64,000 bases of DNA. It comes from Ophiosphaerella korrae (lineage: Eukaryota; Ascomycota; Dothideomycetes; Pleosporales; Phaeosphaeriaceae). The notes under the pieces were generated by a model. It searched no databases and had not been told where the DNA came from. It was given only the letters and a program-made list of their open reading frames with translations. Positions 33,978-48,100 of this stretch are shown piece by piece (the first letter of the stretch is position 1; the number at the start of each line of letters is the position of its first letter). Both the position numbers and the translations under genes were made by a program. Where the stretch lies: assembly GCA_028456385.1 (NCBI GenBank), contig JALNQF010000032.1, positions 266,241 through 330,240 of the forward strand, written 5' to 3'.

Positions 33978-34449
33978 TACTAAATTTAAAGAAAGTTATA
34001 GTAGTTTAAGAAAAAAGCTTTTTTATAATAGCTATATAAAGGCCTTATTAGAGAAGGATACTAAGGCTTTTAGAAAAGTACTTTTTTAGATTAATTACTT
34101 ATAACTTAATAGTACTAGGTATAAACTAAGTAGATTAATCCTACTATCTATCTCTAGCCCTACGCTCTATCTATATATCTATAATATAGTAGTCTTAGCT
34201 AGGTCTTTTAAAATAGTAGTAAGCTAGATCCTTAATACCTCTTCTATTAAGGTACTAGTTTCTTTATAATATTAGTTATACTATTATAGTCTATCTCTTT
34301 ATATATAAGATTTTTTATTTAATTCCTTTATTTATAAAGGTTAAGGCTATAATCCTTTTACCTATAGTAGAGTTAGTAGCTTAGTAATTATATATATAAT
34401 CGCGTTTCTAATTGCGTATTAAGTATCTAATTATATAACTTATCTAATA
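33978..34449. repeat. Heavily mutated second copy of the solo LTR
   Basis: It aligns along its whole length with 18642-19100. The TG end has become TA and the CA end TA. The flanks TAAGT (33973-33977) and AAAGT (34450-34454) fit a 5-bp target duplication with one later change. The differences are overwhelmingly C-to-T and G-to-A relative to the unmutated copy. It is 472 bp, slightly longer through small insertions near 34318-34345. It sits in the gag of D, which continues on either side. Confidence 0.85.
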
Positions 34450-34560
34450 AAAGTATTAGAGATAGTCTAATAACTATAATAGAAGAGATTCTATAATTTT
34501 TAATACTAATAAAGATATAAAAATAAAATAAAATAAAGACTTAATATACTTTAACTATAG

Positions 34561-35004
34561 TATAATAGGTCTTCTATTATTAACTATAGTAACCCTTCTA
34601 GTATATTAAGAGATTAGGAGATAATAATAAAAGCTTATATTATAATTAGTAATAACTATAAATAATAGTTAATTTATATATATAATATTAAGTATTAGCG
34701 TTCTAGGTTAGAGATTAGATTACTAATACTATCCTAATAATATATATTTCTATTAACTATATACTTATACTTTCTTAGTAACTTTATAACTTTATATTTA
34801 CTAAGATTATAAATTTACAAATTTATTACGTGTCTACTTTATAACTTTATATTTACTAAGATTATAAATTTATAAATTTATTACGTATCTCTATTATAGT
34901 TAGTTTCTTAATTAAGTTTATTTCCTTATAGGTTATATACGTTGTTATCTTCTATAGTAAAGCTAATTAGCTCTATCTAGTTTTTCCTTGTTATAGTTAT
35001 AATA
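34561..35004 (-). repeat. 3' LTR of F
   Basis: 444 bp, reverse-complement orientation, with two copies of an ACTTTATATTTACTAAGATT-type tandem unit. Confidence 0.88.
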
Positions 35005-38000
35005 TTATCTTTTTTTTTAAGTAGGTTCTTGTTCCTCTACTCTAAAGCTAAAGTTATTAATTTTATACCTTTATTAATTATTAGCTCTTTATTACTCTCT
35101 ATATTATCTTACTCTTAGTATAATAAACTTCTTCTTATAGCTTATATTATTTATAATAAAGTTAAGATATTTCTTTATTATTATTATACTTTATTAGGCC
35201 TTTTATATCTTATATCTTTAAAAGATAGTAAATATTATAATAAATAAATTGTTATAAATATCTAGTATAAGTATATTTCTATAGGTATTATTTTTATAGA
35301 GTATAAGTATTTAATTTCTATATAGTCTCTTTCTACTAAGTTATATAGAGCGAGCTATTAATAGAGCTTAAGAGAAATTATTATTATAGCTTACTATAGC
35401 TAAGGCTAGGTATAAGTTAACTTTTTATAAGCTAGTAGAGCTTTATTCTTATATTAAGAGTTTTTATAAATTAAAAGCTTATAATAATACTAAGTTATTT
35501 AAATAGTCTTATATAATAGAAGCTAAGTTAGATTTAGATAATATAGTAAAGGCTACTCTAGTTTCTATCTTATTAAGCGCTCCTATTATCTCTCTATCTA
35601 TTAGTAGTATTATAAATTTTTATAGTTTACTATAAAGTAATTTAAAAGGTTTTAATTTTAGAACTTCTCTAGTTTCTTAAAGTAAATAAAGTTATCTTCT
35701 AGTTCCTATATTTCTTCCTATAGTTAGCCTTTCTCGTTAGTACTTATCTATTCTACTAAGTAGTAGTTTCTTCTATTTTAAAACTAGTATATTAAGATTC
35801 TTTTAACTTCTTATTCTTTTTATTCTCTATATATATCTACTTTATATACTAGTAGTTTTGTATCTTATAGTACTTTTTCTAGTAGTACTATATAGAATAT
35901 TAAGTATATCTTTATTTTACTTAGTAGTTTTAGTTTAAATATAACTAGTATAACTTTCTTCTTAACTTTATATAGTCTAATTTTAACGTAATCTAGCTTT
36001 ATACTTAGTTATTTACTTTTAAGATTTCTTTATACTAACTATACTTTTTCTTCTTCTTTAAATTAAGGGTTTTTTTAGTATTTTTTTTTATAGTACTTTA
36101 CTATACAATCTTATAAGAATTCTATATCTTATCTTAATTAATTATATATTTCTTTTAATCTATTTATAAAGTTTTCTTTTCTTAAAGTCTAAAATTCTAT
36201 ATTTCTTAATATCTAGTAAGTATTTAAGTTAAATCTATAGTTTATAAAGAAATATAATACTTTTATTACTATATTCTTTACGCTATTATATACTAGCTAT
36301 ACTATAAGTAGTAATTGTACCTAATTATTCTAATTATAGTTAAGGTAGTATCTTAGGTACTATTCTACTATCTAATTTATTTGTTCTAATTATCTATCTA
36401 TCTATAAGTAGTATACTATTAATATTTATTACTATATTCTTATTTATACTATTATTATTACTTATAGTTTTAATATAAATCTTACGTCTCTATCTATAAT
36501 AATCTTGTCTAGAATACTATACTAGCTAATTATAGTTTATAGAACCTAATATATAGTAACTTCTATTCTACTTTTCTTTTTATATAGTCTAAAGTATAAA
36601 TACTTTATAAGTTTATCTACTATTATTAGAATTCTATTATACTTAACTCTTAATATTAGGTTTTTTAACTTAGGTAATTTTGTAATAAAGTCTATTATAA
36701 TAACTTTCTATAGTTATTTTAGTACTTTAACTAGTTATAATATTCTATATAGCTCGTATTAGCTATATTTATTTTTATAGTACTTCTATTACTAGTTATC
36801 TTACTTTTAAGATATAATAGTCTTTTAGTAATCTATCTAATATTTTATTAATTCCTTAATATTTATATACTAGTAGTTTATAGAATTATTGTATAAATTC
36901 TCTATATATTATATTTATAATATACGTTCTTTTATATACCTTTATAAGTCTTTTTTAGGTCTTAAGTTTTTTTATTTTTTTAAAAGCTATTTCTATTTCT
37001 TCTTAAATCTATTTATCTAGCTTACTACTTTTTCTCTTAAGTATTATAGCTATTTTAGGTATATTTAAGACTAAGTATCTTTTATTATTCTTAACTAGAA
37101 CTATACTAGTAGTATTTACTTCTTCTTATAAATCTAGTTTTTTACTAAGAGTGTCTATAAATTAATTATTTTTCCTTTTAGTATATATAATTTTAAAGTT
37201 AAATATTAATTAGTATTCTTACTATCTTATATAGTATTATAATAAGTCCTTATTTAGTATAAATTTTATAAGATTCTTATAGTCTATATAGACCTTTATT
37301 TAATATTTTACTCCTTATAAATATACTTTCTATTACTTAAATACTTTATAGATTACTAGTATCTCTTTATTATAGATTAAGTAGTTTAGTTCTACTAGTT
37401 TTATTTTCTTAGAGAAGTATTTAACTAGGTATTCTTGTTTTAAGGCCTAGTCTTCTTATATTAGTACTATTCTATAAACTAAGTTTAATATATCTATTTT
37501 TACTATTACTAGTAGTTCTAGGTTTTATATTCTAATAACTTAGTTTTCTATAAACTTTTATTTAATATTATTAAATACTTTTTTATATTCTTCTATTTAT
37601 TTAAATAGTATATCTTTTTTTATTAGTTTTATAATTAGCTCTATTTCTTTAAACTATCTTACTATAAGTTTTCTATAAAAGTTCGCTAGTCTATAAAACT
37701 ATTATACTTCTTATAGGTTTTTAGGTATTAGCTATTCTTTAATTTCTTTAATTTTTCCTAGATTAATTTTAATTTTTCTTAGTTTAATAATAAACCCTAG
37801 GAAATCTATTTTCTTATTTTAAGAAATAGTTTATTCTCTACTAACTTTTCTAGTACTTTATATATATAGTGTATATATTCTTCTTTTTATTCTAAAAATA
37901 TAAAAATATTATCTAGGTATATAAATATAAATATATCTAAGTATTCTCTTAGTACTATATTAATTCTTTCTTAAAATACTATTAGTATATTTATTAATCT

Positions 38001-40699
38001 AAAGAGTATAACTATATATTTAAATAGTCTATATTACGTTTAAAACGCTATTTTCTATTTATTACTTTTTTTAATTCTAATCTAATAGTAAGTATTCTAG
38101 ATATCTAATTTTATAAAGATTTATACTTTACGTAGCCTATTTTATATCTTATCTATACGTAGTAGTAGGTATTAGTTTTTATCTATAATTATATTTCTCT
38201 TTCTATAATCTACGTATAGTTATTTATTTTTTATTCTTTTTTTATCTATAAAGATAAGTCTATATACTACTAAGAATTAAAATTCTTATATCTATCTTTT
38301 TTTTAGTAGGTTCTATATAAACGTTTATTTAATCTTAGATTCTTTTTTAGTTTTTTAGTATACTAGAATTTATCTTATATTCCTTCTTTCTTCTAGCTTT
38401 ATTACTAAGTCTTATAGTTAGTATTTTAGAAGGTAGTCTTTAGGTTCTATAAGTTATTTTTTCTATTTCTTATATTCTTCTAGGAATTCTCCTTTATATA
38501 TAGTTATATTAGCTTTTAATATATCTTTCTTAAAGTAAGTAATCCTTTCTATTCTCTAATTAATTATTAGATTAGTTATTTATAACTATAGTATTCTTTA
38601 AATATATTCCTTTAATAGTTTCTTACTTAGTCTAATTACTATATATTCTTTGTTAGGTATTCTAACTATTTCCTAGCCTTAGATATCTTTTCTTATAATT
38701 ATATTTATATAGTTATAGCCTTTCCTTTATACTAGCTATATATAGTTATATACCTTAGATTCTCTATATATATAGTAATTTATGTCTAGGTATAATATCT
38801 ATAATATTTTAATATATACTAGATATTCTAGATATATTCTTTTATTATCCTCTACCTAGTATTTATCTTTCCTAGGTATTATAGTTATTAAGATATAGTA
38901 TACTATTAGTACTCTTAGTATATAGGCTTTATTAATCTATCGCGTTTTTCTTATAAGGTATTACTATTCTCTTTATATAGGTATTCTTCTTACTATAACT
39001 ATATATTACTTTATCTATTATTAGAATATTATAAACTTTATTACCTTAAGGTTACGTTCTTTTTAGTCTTTGTATACTTTCTCTATACTTATAACTAGTA
39101 AGTATTTCTAAATAATCTTCTATTCTTTATTTTATTCCTCTATATCTATTATTATATAGCTATTATAGCTATATATCTTTAACTAGGTATATTCTATATC
39201 TTTTATATTAATCTATTTCTTACTTTCTTACTATCTTTTAGAGAAAGCTATAGTAGTCTCTTTATCTAGTACTAGTCCTTTAGCCTAGATTAATAGAATC
39301 TAGAGCTCTTTCCTTTCTAAGTCTTCTATTAGTAAGTCTATTATATATACTATATCTTTTAGCTATACTTTTATTCTTTTTTCTTTTATTACTACTATAC
39401 TATTTTTCTATAAGAACTATCTTACTTCTTATTTACTAAAAAGATATATATAGTAGTTATCTTTATAATAAAAGGTCTAATAGAGTATTACGTATTATAG
39501 TTCTTTACTCTTAGCTACTTTCTCTTAAGGTTTAGCTTATACTTTTAGTACTTCTTTCTTACCTTTAGTTATTTTTAATTTAGCTTCCTTATCTTTCTTA
39601 ATATCTTTACTTTTATAATCTTTTATAAAGTATTTTAGCTTCTTATATTTATAATATACTATATCCTTTTTTTATTTTAACTAATAATCTTTTAAGTAGT
39701 AGTATTTCTTACTATAGCTAAAGTACGTAAATTCTTTACTTTTCTTCTTTTTCTTATCCTTATTAGTATTAAAGAATATAGAGTCCCTAGTATCTTAGTT
39801 TTTAGGTTATCTTTTATATTTATTCTTCTTCTATTCTTAATAATTATTATTAATTTATATTACTTATTATTTTAGAGCTTCTAGTATCTTTAGTTTTTCT
39901 ATATATATTATCTTATATTAGATTTTTAAATTTAATCCTTATTTAAATTGTAATATTAAAGATACCTTATTTTATTCTATATTTTATAATAGTTATTTAA
40001 ATTATAATATATACTTAAGAATACTCTTATATTATATAAGCCTCTTAAGCTTTTCTTTAGCTTATTAAGTAATATCTATATCCTTAAATACTACTTTTAT
40101 TTATTTAGTAAAGTATTTATAACTTCTAAAGATAGCTCTAGTTTTATCTTTTTATATTCCTAGAGCGTATATTATAGAGTCTATCTAGTAAGATTTAAAC
40201 TATTTTATTATATTCTCTTTAAGGTATATTCTAATATATATTACTTTCTTATCTTCTCTATTAAAGTATAGTATATATATATTAATCTAAAGTTATACTA
40301 CTACTATAAAAGTTCTTAACTTCTCTTATATTTTATTAAACTTCTTAAGTATAAGTATCTTAAGTAGTTTCTTTGTTATACTTATTTCTAGTCTCTAAGT
40401 AATTTATTCTATCTAGTTCTATCCTTTAATAATAGCTTTAATCTAAGCTTTATTTTATTTAGCGTAGTCTTAGAGTTCTTTATTCTATATCTCTAAAGTA
40501 TTAATTACTAGTTTTATATCTTCTTTCTTAGAGATTAAGTTATTTAGGTAGTCTTTAATTACCTTCTATATAGTATTATCTAATTTATAGCTACTTAAGA
40601 GTACTTTAACTTTTTTTTTAGTTAAACTTTCTACTATTGTATTAGCTTATACTATATATTACTTACGCTTTACTTCTCCTAATATCTAAATTAGTACAG

Positions 40700-41143
40700 T
40701 ATAATAGGTCTCCTATTATTATCTATAGTAACCCTTCTAGTATATTAAGAAATTAAGAGATAATAACAAAAGCTTATATTATAATTAGTAATAACTATAA
40801 ATAATAGTTAATTTATATATATAATATTAAGTATTAGCGTTTTAGGTTAGAGATTAGATTACTAATACTATTCTAATAATATGTATTTCTATTAACTATA
40901 TACTTACGCCTTCTTAGTAACTTTATAACTTTGTATTTACTAAGATCGTAAATTTACAAATTTATTACGTATCTACTTTATAACTTTATATTTACTAACA
41001 TTGCGAATTTACGAATTTATTACGTATCCCTATTATAGTTAGTCTCCTAATTAAGTTTATTTCCCTATAGGTTATATACGTTGTTATCTTCTATAGTAAG
41101 GCTAATTAACTCTATCTTGTTTTCTCTTATTATAGTTATAATA
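40700..41143 (-). repeat. 5' LTR of F
   Basis: 444 bp, equal in length to the 3' LTR and closely similar. It ends ...TTATAATA next to the duplicated TATAG. Confidence 0.88.
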
Positions 41144-44100
41144 TATAGTAAGAAAGGCTACTATATAAAAGACTATTAGTTAAAATAGAAGAAGGAGATA
41201 GTATAATATAAATATAAAAAGCTAAGATACTTTATAAAAGACTATAGAAGTAAAGATCTTAAGAAAGATAAAGAAGCTTAGTTAAAAATAGCTAAAAGTA
41301 AAAAAGAAGTACTTAAATTAAAGGCTAAGCTATATAAAAAAGTAGTAGTAACTAAAGAAAATAGTATATAATACTTAATTATACTTTTTATTATAATAAT
41401 AACTACTATATATACTTTTCTATTAAAGAGAAAGTAAAATAGTTTCTATAAAAGAATAGAGTAGTAGTAATAAAAGAAATATAAACTTAAATATAGCTTA
41501 AGAAGATAAAATATATAATAGACTTACTAATAGAAGATATAAAAAGGGAAAAGCTCTAGACTTTATTAATCTAAGTAGAAAGACTAGTACTAAATAAAGA
41601 GACTACTATAGTTACTTCTAAAAGACTATAAAGAGATAAGAGATAAATTAATATAAGAGATATAGAGTATACCTAGTTAAATATATATAGTTATAATAGC
41701 TATACTATAATAAAATAAAGAATAGAAGTTTATTTAAAAATACTTACTAGTTATAAGTATAGAAGAAGTATATAAAGACTAGAAAGAATATAATCTTTAA
41801 GTAATATAATTTAAAATATTCTAAAACTAGATATAAAAGAATATAGTTATAGTAAGAAGAATACCTATATAAAGAAAGTAGTAGTATATTATAAGAAAAA
41901 CGTAATAGATTAATAAAGCCTATATACTATATATACTAATAGTATACTATATCCTAGTAATAGTAAGACCTAGTATAGATAGGTACTAGGTAAAGGATAA
42001 TAAGAGAATAGATCTAGAATATCTAGTATATTCTAAAATATTATAAGTATTATATTTAAATATAAACTACTACTTATATAAAGAATTAAAGGTATAAAAT
42101 TATATATAGCTAATATAAAAGAAAGGATATAACTATATAAAAGTAATCCTAAAAAAAAATATCTAAGGTTAATCGATAATTAAAATACCTAACAAAGAAT
42201 ATATATTAATTAGACTAGAACCTAAACTATCTAATAAAAATATCTAAGGAAGGTTATAGTATAAATATATATATAATAATTATAAACGTAAAGTAAAGTA
42301 GTAGCTATAGAATAATAGATAGTTTAAAGAATAACCTAAGTAAAAAAAGCTAGAAAGTATAATAGGTATATATATTATAAAATAAAGTATATTCTAAAAA
42401 AAGAAAGTATAAGTTATAATTAATAGTCGAGCTATAAAGAACTTTATATCTAAGAAATTTATAGAAGAATAAGGAATATATTATATAATAAAGAAGTACT
42501 CTTAATAGTTAAGTATAATTAAAGGAAAACTATTTTAGGAACCTATTAGGTTTGAAATAGTACCCTCTATAATAAAACTAAAAGGGTTAGAGATTAAAAA
42601 TATAGTTATAGATATAATAAGAATTAAAAATAAACAAGATATAATATTAGGTATACTATAGTTATAAATAACTAACCTAAGAATTAATTAGAGAATAGAG
42701 AGAATTAGCTACACTAAGAAAAATATATTAAAAGCTAATATAAGTATATATAAAGGAGAATTCTAAGAAGAATATAAGAAATAAGAGAAGTAACTTACTA
42801 AACCTAATAACTACCTTCTAGAATATTAGCTATAGAACTTAGTAATAAACTTAGAAGAAAGAAAAAATATAAGATAGAGCTTAGTTTATTAAAAAACTAA
42901 TAATAAATTAAAGATTAAATAAGCGTTTATTAAAAATAAAATAAGAAAAGAATAGATATAAGAATTTAAACTTTTAGTAGTATATAGACTTATCTTTATA
43001 GATAAAAAAGAGATAAAATATAAATAACTTTATATAAACTTTAGAAATATAAACGTAATTATAGATAAAAACTAATACTTCTTACTATATATAGATAAAA
43101 TACAAGATAGCTTATAAAAGGCTTAAATCTTTATAAAACTAGATATCTAGAATACCTACTACTAGATTAAGATTAAGAAAAGTAATAAATAGAAAATAGC
43201 GTTTAGAATATAATATAAACTATTTAAATATATAGTTATACTTTTTAGATTAATAAATATACTAGTAGTATTCTAAGAGAGAATTAATATAGTCTTAAGA
43301 GAGTACCTAGATATATTTATATTTATATACTTAGATAATATCCTTATATTTTTAGAAATAAAAGAAGAATATATATAATATATATATAAGGTACTAGAAA
43401 AACTAGTAGAGAATAAATTATTTATTAAAATAAAGAAATATAAGTTCTATATAAAAGAAATAGATATCCTTAGATATATTATTAAACTAGGAATTATATA
43501 AATTAACCCTAATATAATTAAAGTAATCTAGGAATAGCTAATACTAAAGAACTTATAAGAAGTATAGTAATTTTATAGACTAGTAAACTTTTATAGAAAG
43601 TTAATAGTAAAATAGTCTAAGTTAATAAAACTATTAATAAAACTTATAAAGAAAGATACTCTATTTAAATAGACTTAAGAATATAATAAAGTATTTAATT
43701 AGATTTAATAAAGATTTATAGAGAACCTAGTTATTAGAATTTATAACCTAAAGCTACTAGTAATAGTAAAGATAAATCCGTTAAACTCTATCTATAGAAT
43801 AGTACTAATATAAGAAGATAAAGATATAAAATAAGAATACTTAGTTAAATATTTTTCTAAGAAAAAAAAGCTAGTAGAACTTAACTACTTAATCTATAAC
43901 AAAGAAATACTAGTAATCTATAAAGTATTAAAAAAAGGTTTATATAGATTTTAAAAATCTTATAAGATTTATAATAAATACAGAATTATTATAATACTAT
44001 ACAAGATAATAAAAATATTTATTAATATATAATTTTAAAGGTATATATACTAAAAGTAAAAATAACTAATTTATAGACGCCTTAAGTAGGAGACTAGATT

Positions 44101-44713
44101 TATAAGAAAAAGTAAATACTACTAGTATAGTTCTAGTTAAGAATAAAGATAGATATTTAGTTCTAAATATACTTAAAAGTAAAAGTATTAAGCTAGATAA
44201 ATAGATTTAGAAAGAAATAGAAAAGACTTCTAAAGAAATAGAAAACTTAAAATCTAAAAAAGATTTATAAAAGCTTATAGAGAAATATCTATCTAAAGTA
44301 AAATATAAAGAGAGATTATATAATAATTTTATAAACTACTAGTATATAGATACTAAGGTATTAATAAAATACTAGATATACTACTATAAGATTACTATAT
44401 CCTAAGAGTAAGATAACTAGTAATAGAAGTACTATAAAACAATATAGAATATTATAAAAATAAGTATAGTAAATATATAATATATAGAATACTATAACTA
44501 GTTAAAGTACTAGAATAACTTTAGAGAGTTATTATAATAGACTTTATTATAAACTTACTTAAGTTAAAAGACTTAATATTAGGAGCTAAATATAATAGAA
44601 TCCTAATAATAGTAGATAAGCTTATAAAGTACTTATAATTTAGACTATATAAAGAAAAAAGTAAGAAAAAAGTTACTATATACTAGATCTTAGGAACTAT
44701 AGTTAGCTAATAT

Positions 44714-45170
44714 TGTAACAGGCTACCTACGTCGACTATAGGTAGCTATTAGGGTGTTAGTAGATTAGGAGTTAATAGTAAAGTTCGTGTAAATAATCTA
44801 CAATAACTAATATTAATAGAAGTTATTTTACAATTGTCTTGTATTAGCGTTCTATAGTTAAAAGATTAAATTACTAATACTATCCTAATAATACGTATTA
44901 TTACTAACTATATAGTAATAATATCTTAGTAGCTTTATTACTTTATATTTACTAAGATTACAAATTTATAAATTTGTTATATAATAGCTTTGCAACTTTG
45001 TATTTACTAAGATCGCGAATTTACAAATTTGTTACGTATCTATATTATAGTTAGCTTCCTAGTTAAACTTATTATCTTATAGGTTGTTACCTTACTCCTC
45101 CTATGCTTTATTAGTAGCTAAGCGTAGACTAATTAGTTCTATCTTAGTTTCCCTTATTACTACTATAATA
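44714..45170 (-). repeat. 3' LTR of A
   Basis: 457 bp. It has two tandem copies of a CTTTGTATTTACTAAGAT-type unit (about 44945-45030). Confidence 0.78.
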
Positions 45171-48100
45171 CTATTCCCTCTTCTATATAGTCTCTTATTT
45201 CTCTATACTAGTACTAAGGTTATTAACCCTATATCTTTATTAATCCTTAGTTCTTTATTACTCTCTATACTATCTTAGTCTTAGCGTAATAAACTTCTCC
45301 TTATAGCTTATATTATTTGTAATAAGGTTAAGATATTTCTTTATTATTATTATACTAAATTAGGTCTTACTTATCTTATATCTTTAAATAATAGTAAACA
45401 CTATAACAAGTGTATCCTTGCTAATATTTAGTATAAGTATATTTCTTCTAAAGTTTTACTTATAGAGTATAAGTATTTAATTTCTATATAGTCTCCTTTT
45501 ACTAAGTTGTATAGAGCGAGCTATTAATAAGGCTTAAGTGTAATTATTATTATAGCTTACTATAGCTAAAGCTAAGCGTAAGTTAACTCTTTATAAGCTA
45601 GTAGAGCTTTATTCTTATATTAAGCGTTTTTGTAAGATAAAGGCTTATAATAACGCTAAGTTATCTAAATAGTCTCGTGCCTTAGAGGCTAAATTAGATT
45701 TAGACAATATAGTAGAGGCTACTCTAGCTTCTATTATATTAGGCGTTCCTATTACCTTTCTATCTAGTAGTAGTATTGTTAGTTTTCTTAACTCGCTACA
45801 AGGCGTTCTAGAAGGTTTTAACTTTAGAACTCTTCTAGTTTTATAAAGTAATTAAAGTTATCCTCTAGTTCCTATATTTCTTTCTATAGTTATCTTTTCT
45901 TGTTTATTCCTATCTATTTTACTAAGTAGTAGTTCCTACTATTATAGAACTAATATATTAGGATTTCTTTAACTTCCTATTCTTCTTATTCTCTGTACGT
46001 ATCTACTTTATATACTAGTAGTTCTACGTCTTGTAGTACTTTTTCTAGTAGTACTACGTAGAATATTAGGTATATCCTTATTTTACTTAGTAGTCTTAAT
46101 TTAAATATAACTAGTATAACTTCTTTCTCTATTTTATATAGTCCTATCTTAACATAATCTAGTTTTAAGCTTAATTATTTACTTTTAATATTTCTTTATA
46201 GTAACTATACTTTTTCCTCTTCTTTAAATTAGGGTCCCTTTATATATCTTTTATTGTAATATTTTATTATATAATCTTGTAGAAATTCTATATCTTGTCT
46301 TAATTAGTTGTGTATATTCTTAAGTCTATTAGTAAGGTTTTCTCCTCTTAGGGACTAAGATATTTTAATTCTTAGTATTTAGTATACATTAGGGTTAAAT
46401 CTATAGTTTGTAAAGAAGGGTAAGACTCCTATTACTACGTTTGTTACACTATTATATACTAACTATACTATAAGTAGTAACTATACCTAATTGTTTTAGT
46501 TGTAATTAAGGTAGTATCTTAGGTATTATTCTACTATCTAATTTATGCGTTCTAATTATCTATCTATCTATAGATAGTATACTATTAATATTATATATTT
46601 AATTCCTAATTATACTATTATTATTCCCTATAGTTTTAATATAAATCTTACGTCTCTATCTATAATAATCTTATCTAGTAGTCTATATTAGCTAATTATA
46701 GTTCTTAGAACCTAGTATATAGTAACTTCTATCTTATATTTCTCTTTATATAGTCTAAAGTATAAGTACTTTGTAAGTTTATCTACTATTATTAGAATTC
46801 TGTTATATTTAACTCCTAATATTAGGTCTTTTAACTTAGGTAGTTTTGTAATAAAGTCTATTATAATAACTCTCTAAAGTTTTTCTAGTACTTTAATTAG
46901 TTATAATATTCTATATAGTGCGTGTCTACTATACTTATTTCTATAGTATTCTATATAGTCTCGTAGTACTTCTATTACTAGTTATCTTACTCTTAGGATA
47001 TAATAATCTCTTAGTAGTCTATCTAGTATTTTATTAATTCCTTAATATCTATATACTAGTAGTTTATAGAATTATTGTATAAATTCTCTTTATATTTTTC
47101 TTAGAATATACGTTCTTCTATAGGCTTGTGCGAGGCCTTCTTAGATCTTAAGTTTCTCTATTTCTTTAGGGGCTTTTCTTGTTTCTTTCTAAATTTATTT
47201 ATCTAGCTCGCTACTCTTTCTCTTAAGTATTGCGGCTATTTTTAGTGTGTTTAGGACTAAATATCCTTCTTCGTTCTTAATTAGAACTATACTAGTAGCG
47301 TTTACTTCTTCTTATAAGTCTAGTTTTCTACTAAGGGTATCTATAAATTAGTTGTCTTTTTCTTTTATATATATAACTTTAAAGTTAAATATTAATAGGA
47401 ACTCCTACTATCTTATATAGTATTATAATAAGTCTTTATTTATTATAAATCTTATAAGATTCTTATAGTCTATATAGACTTTTGTCTAGTGTTTTACTCT
47501 TTATAGGTATACTCTCTATTATTTAAATACTTTATAGATTACTAGTATCTCCTTATTATAAATTAGGTAGTTAAGCTCTACTAGCTTTATTTTCTTAGAG
47601 AAGTATTTAACTAGATATTCTTGTTTTGTAGTTTAGTCTTCTTGTATTAGTACTATTCTATAAACTAAGTTAGATGTATCTATTTTTACTATTACTAGTA
47701 GTTCTAGGTTATATATTCTAATAACTAGGTTTTCTATAAAACGTTATTTAATCTAACTAAATACTTTATTATATTCCTAAGTCTATTTAAATAGTATATC
47801 CTTCTTTATAAGTTTTATAAGTAGTTCTATTATTTTAGACTATCTTACTATTAGTTTTCTATAAAAGTTTACTAATCTATAGAATTATTGTACTTCTTGT
47901 AGGTTCTTTAGTGTTAGCTATTCTTAGATTGTTTTAATCTTGTTTAGATCTATTTGTATTTTTCCTAGTTTAATAATAAATCTAAGGAAGTCTGTTTCTT
48001 TTGTATAGAATTTATATTTTCTTATTTTTAGAAATATTTTACTCTCTACTAGTCTTTCTAGTACTTTATATATATACTATATATATTCTTCCTTTATTTC

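Larger units (their letters stand above)
34561..41143 (-). mobile_element. F: full-length gypsy relic on the minus strand (6,583 bp)
   Basis: Two 444-bp LTRs (34561-35004 and 40700-41143) are flanked by an exact 5-bp duplication TATAG (34556-34560 and 41144-41148). The element runs right to left: 5' LTR, gag, zinc knuckles, protease, RT (YLDN at 37919-37908), RNase H, integrase, chromodomain region, antisense-frame region (about 35670-35005) and 3' LTR. A purine-rich tract on its own strand adjoins the 3' LTR. It lies within the first zinc knuckle of D, which resumes seamlessly. All coding is lost. Confidence 0.9.
32639..44713 (+). mobile_element. D: gypsy relic on the plus strand, split by a solo LTR and by element F
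   Basis: The 5' LTR is 32639-33099 (461 bp, ends mutated to TA...TA). Gag follows at 33100-34560, holding a solo LTR insertion (33978-34449). In the first zinc knuckle (TTTAACTATAG) element F interrupts. D resumes at 41144 with the duplicated TATAG, then AAGGCTACTATATAAAAGAC, the rest of the same knuckle. Pol continues to the integrase core: RT YLDN near 43329-43340, integrase segment near 44560-44660. There A interrupts it at 44713. No 3' LTR is seen in the window. Confidence 0.82.
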
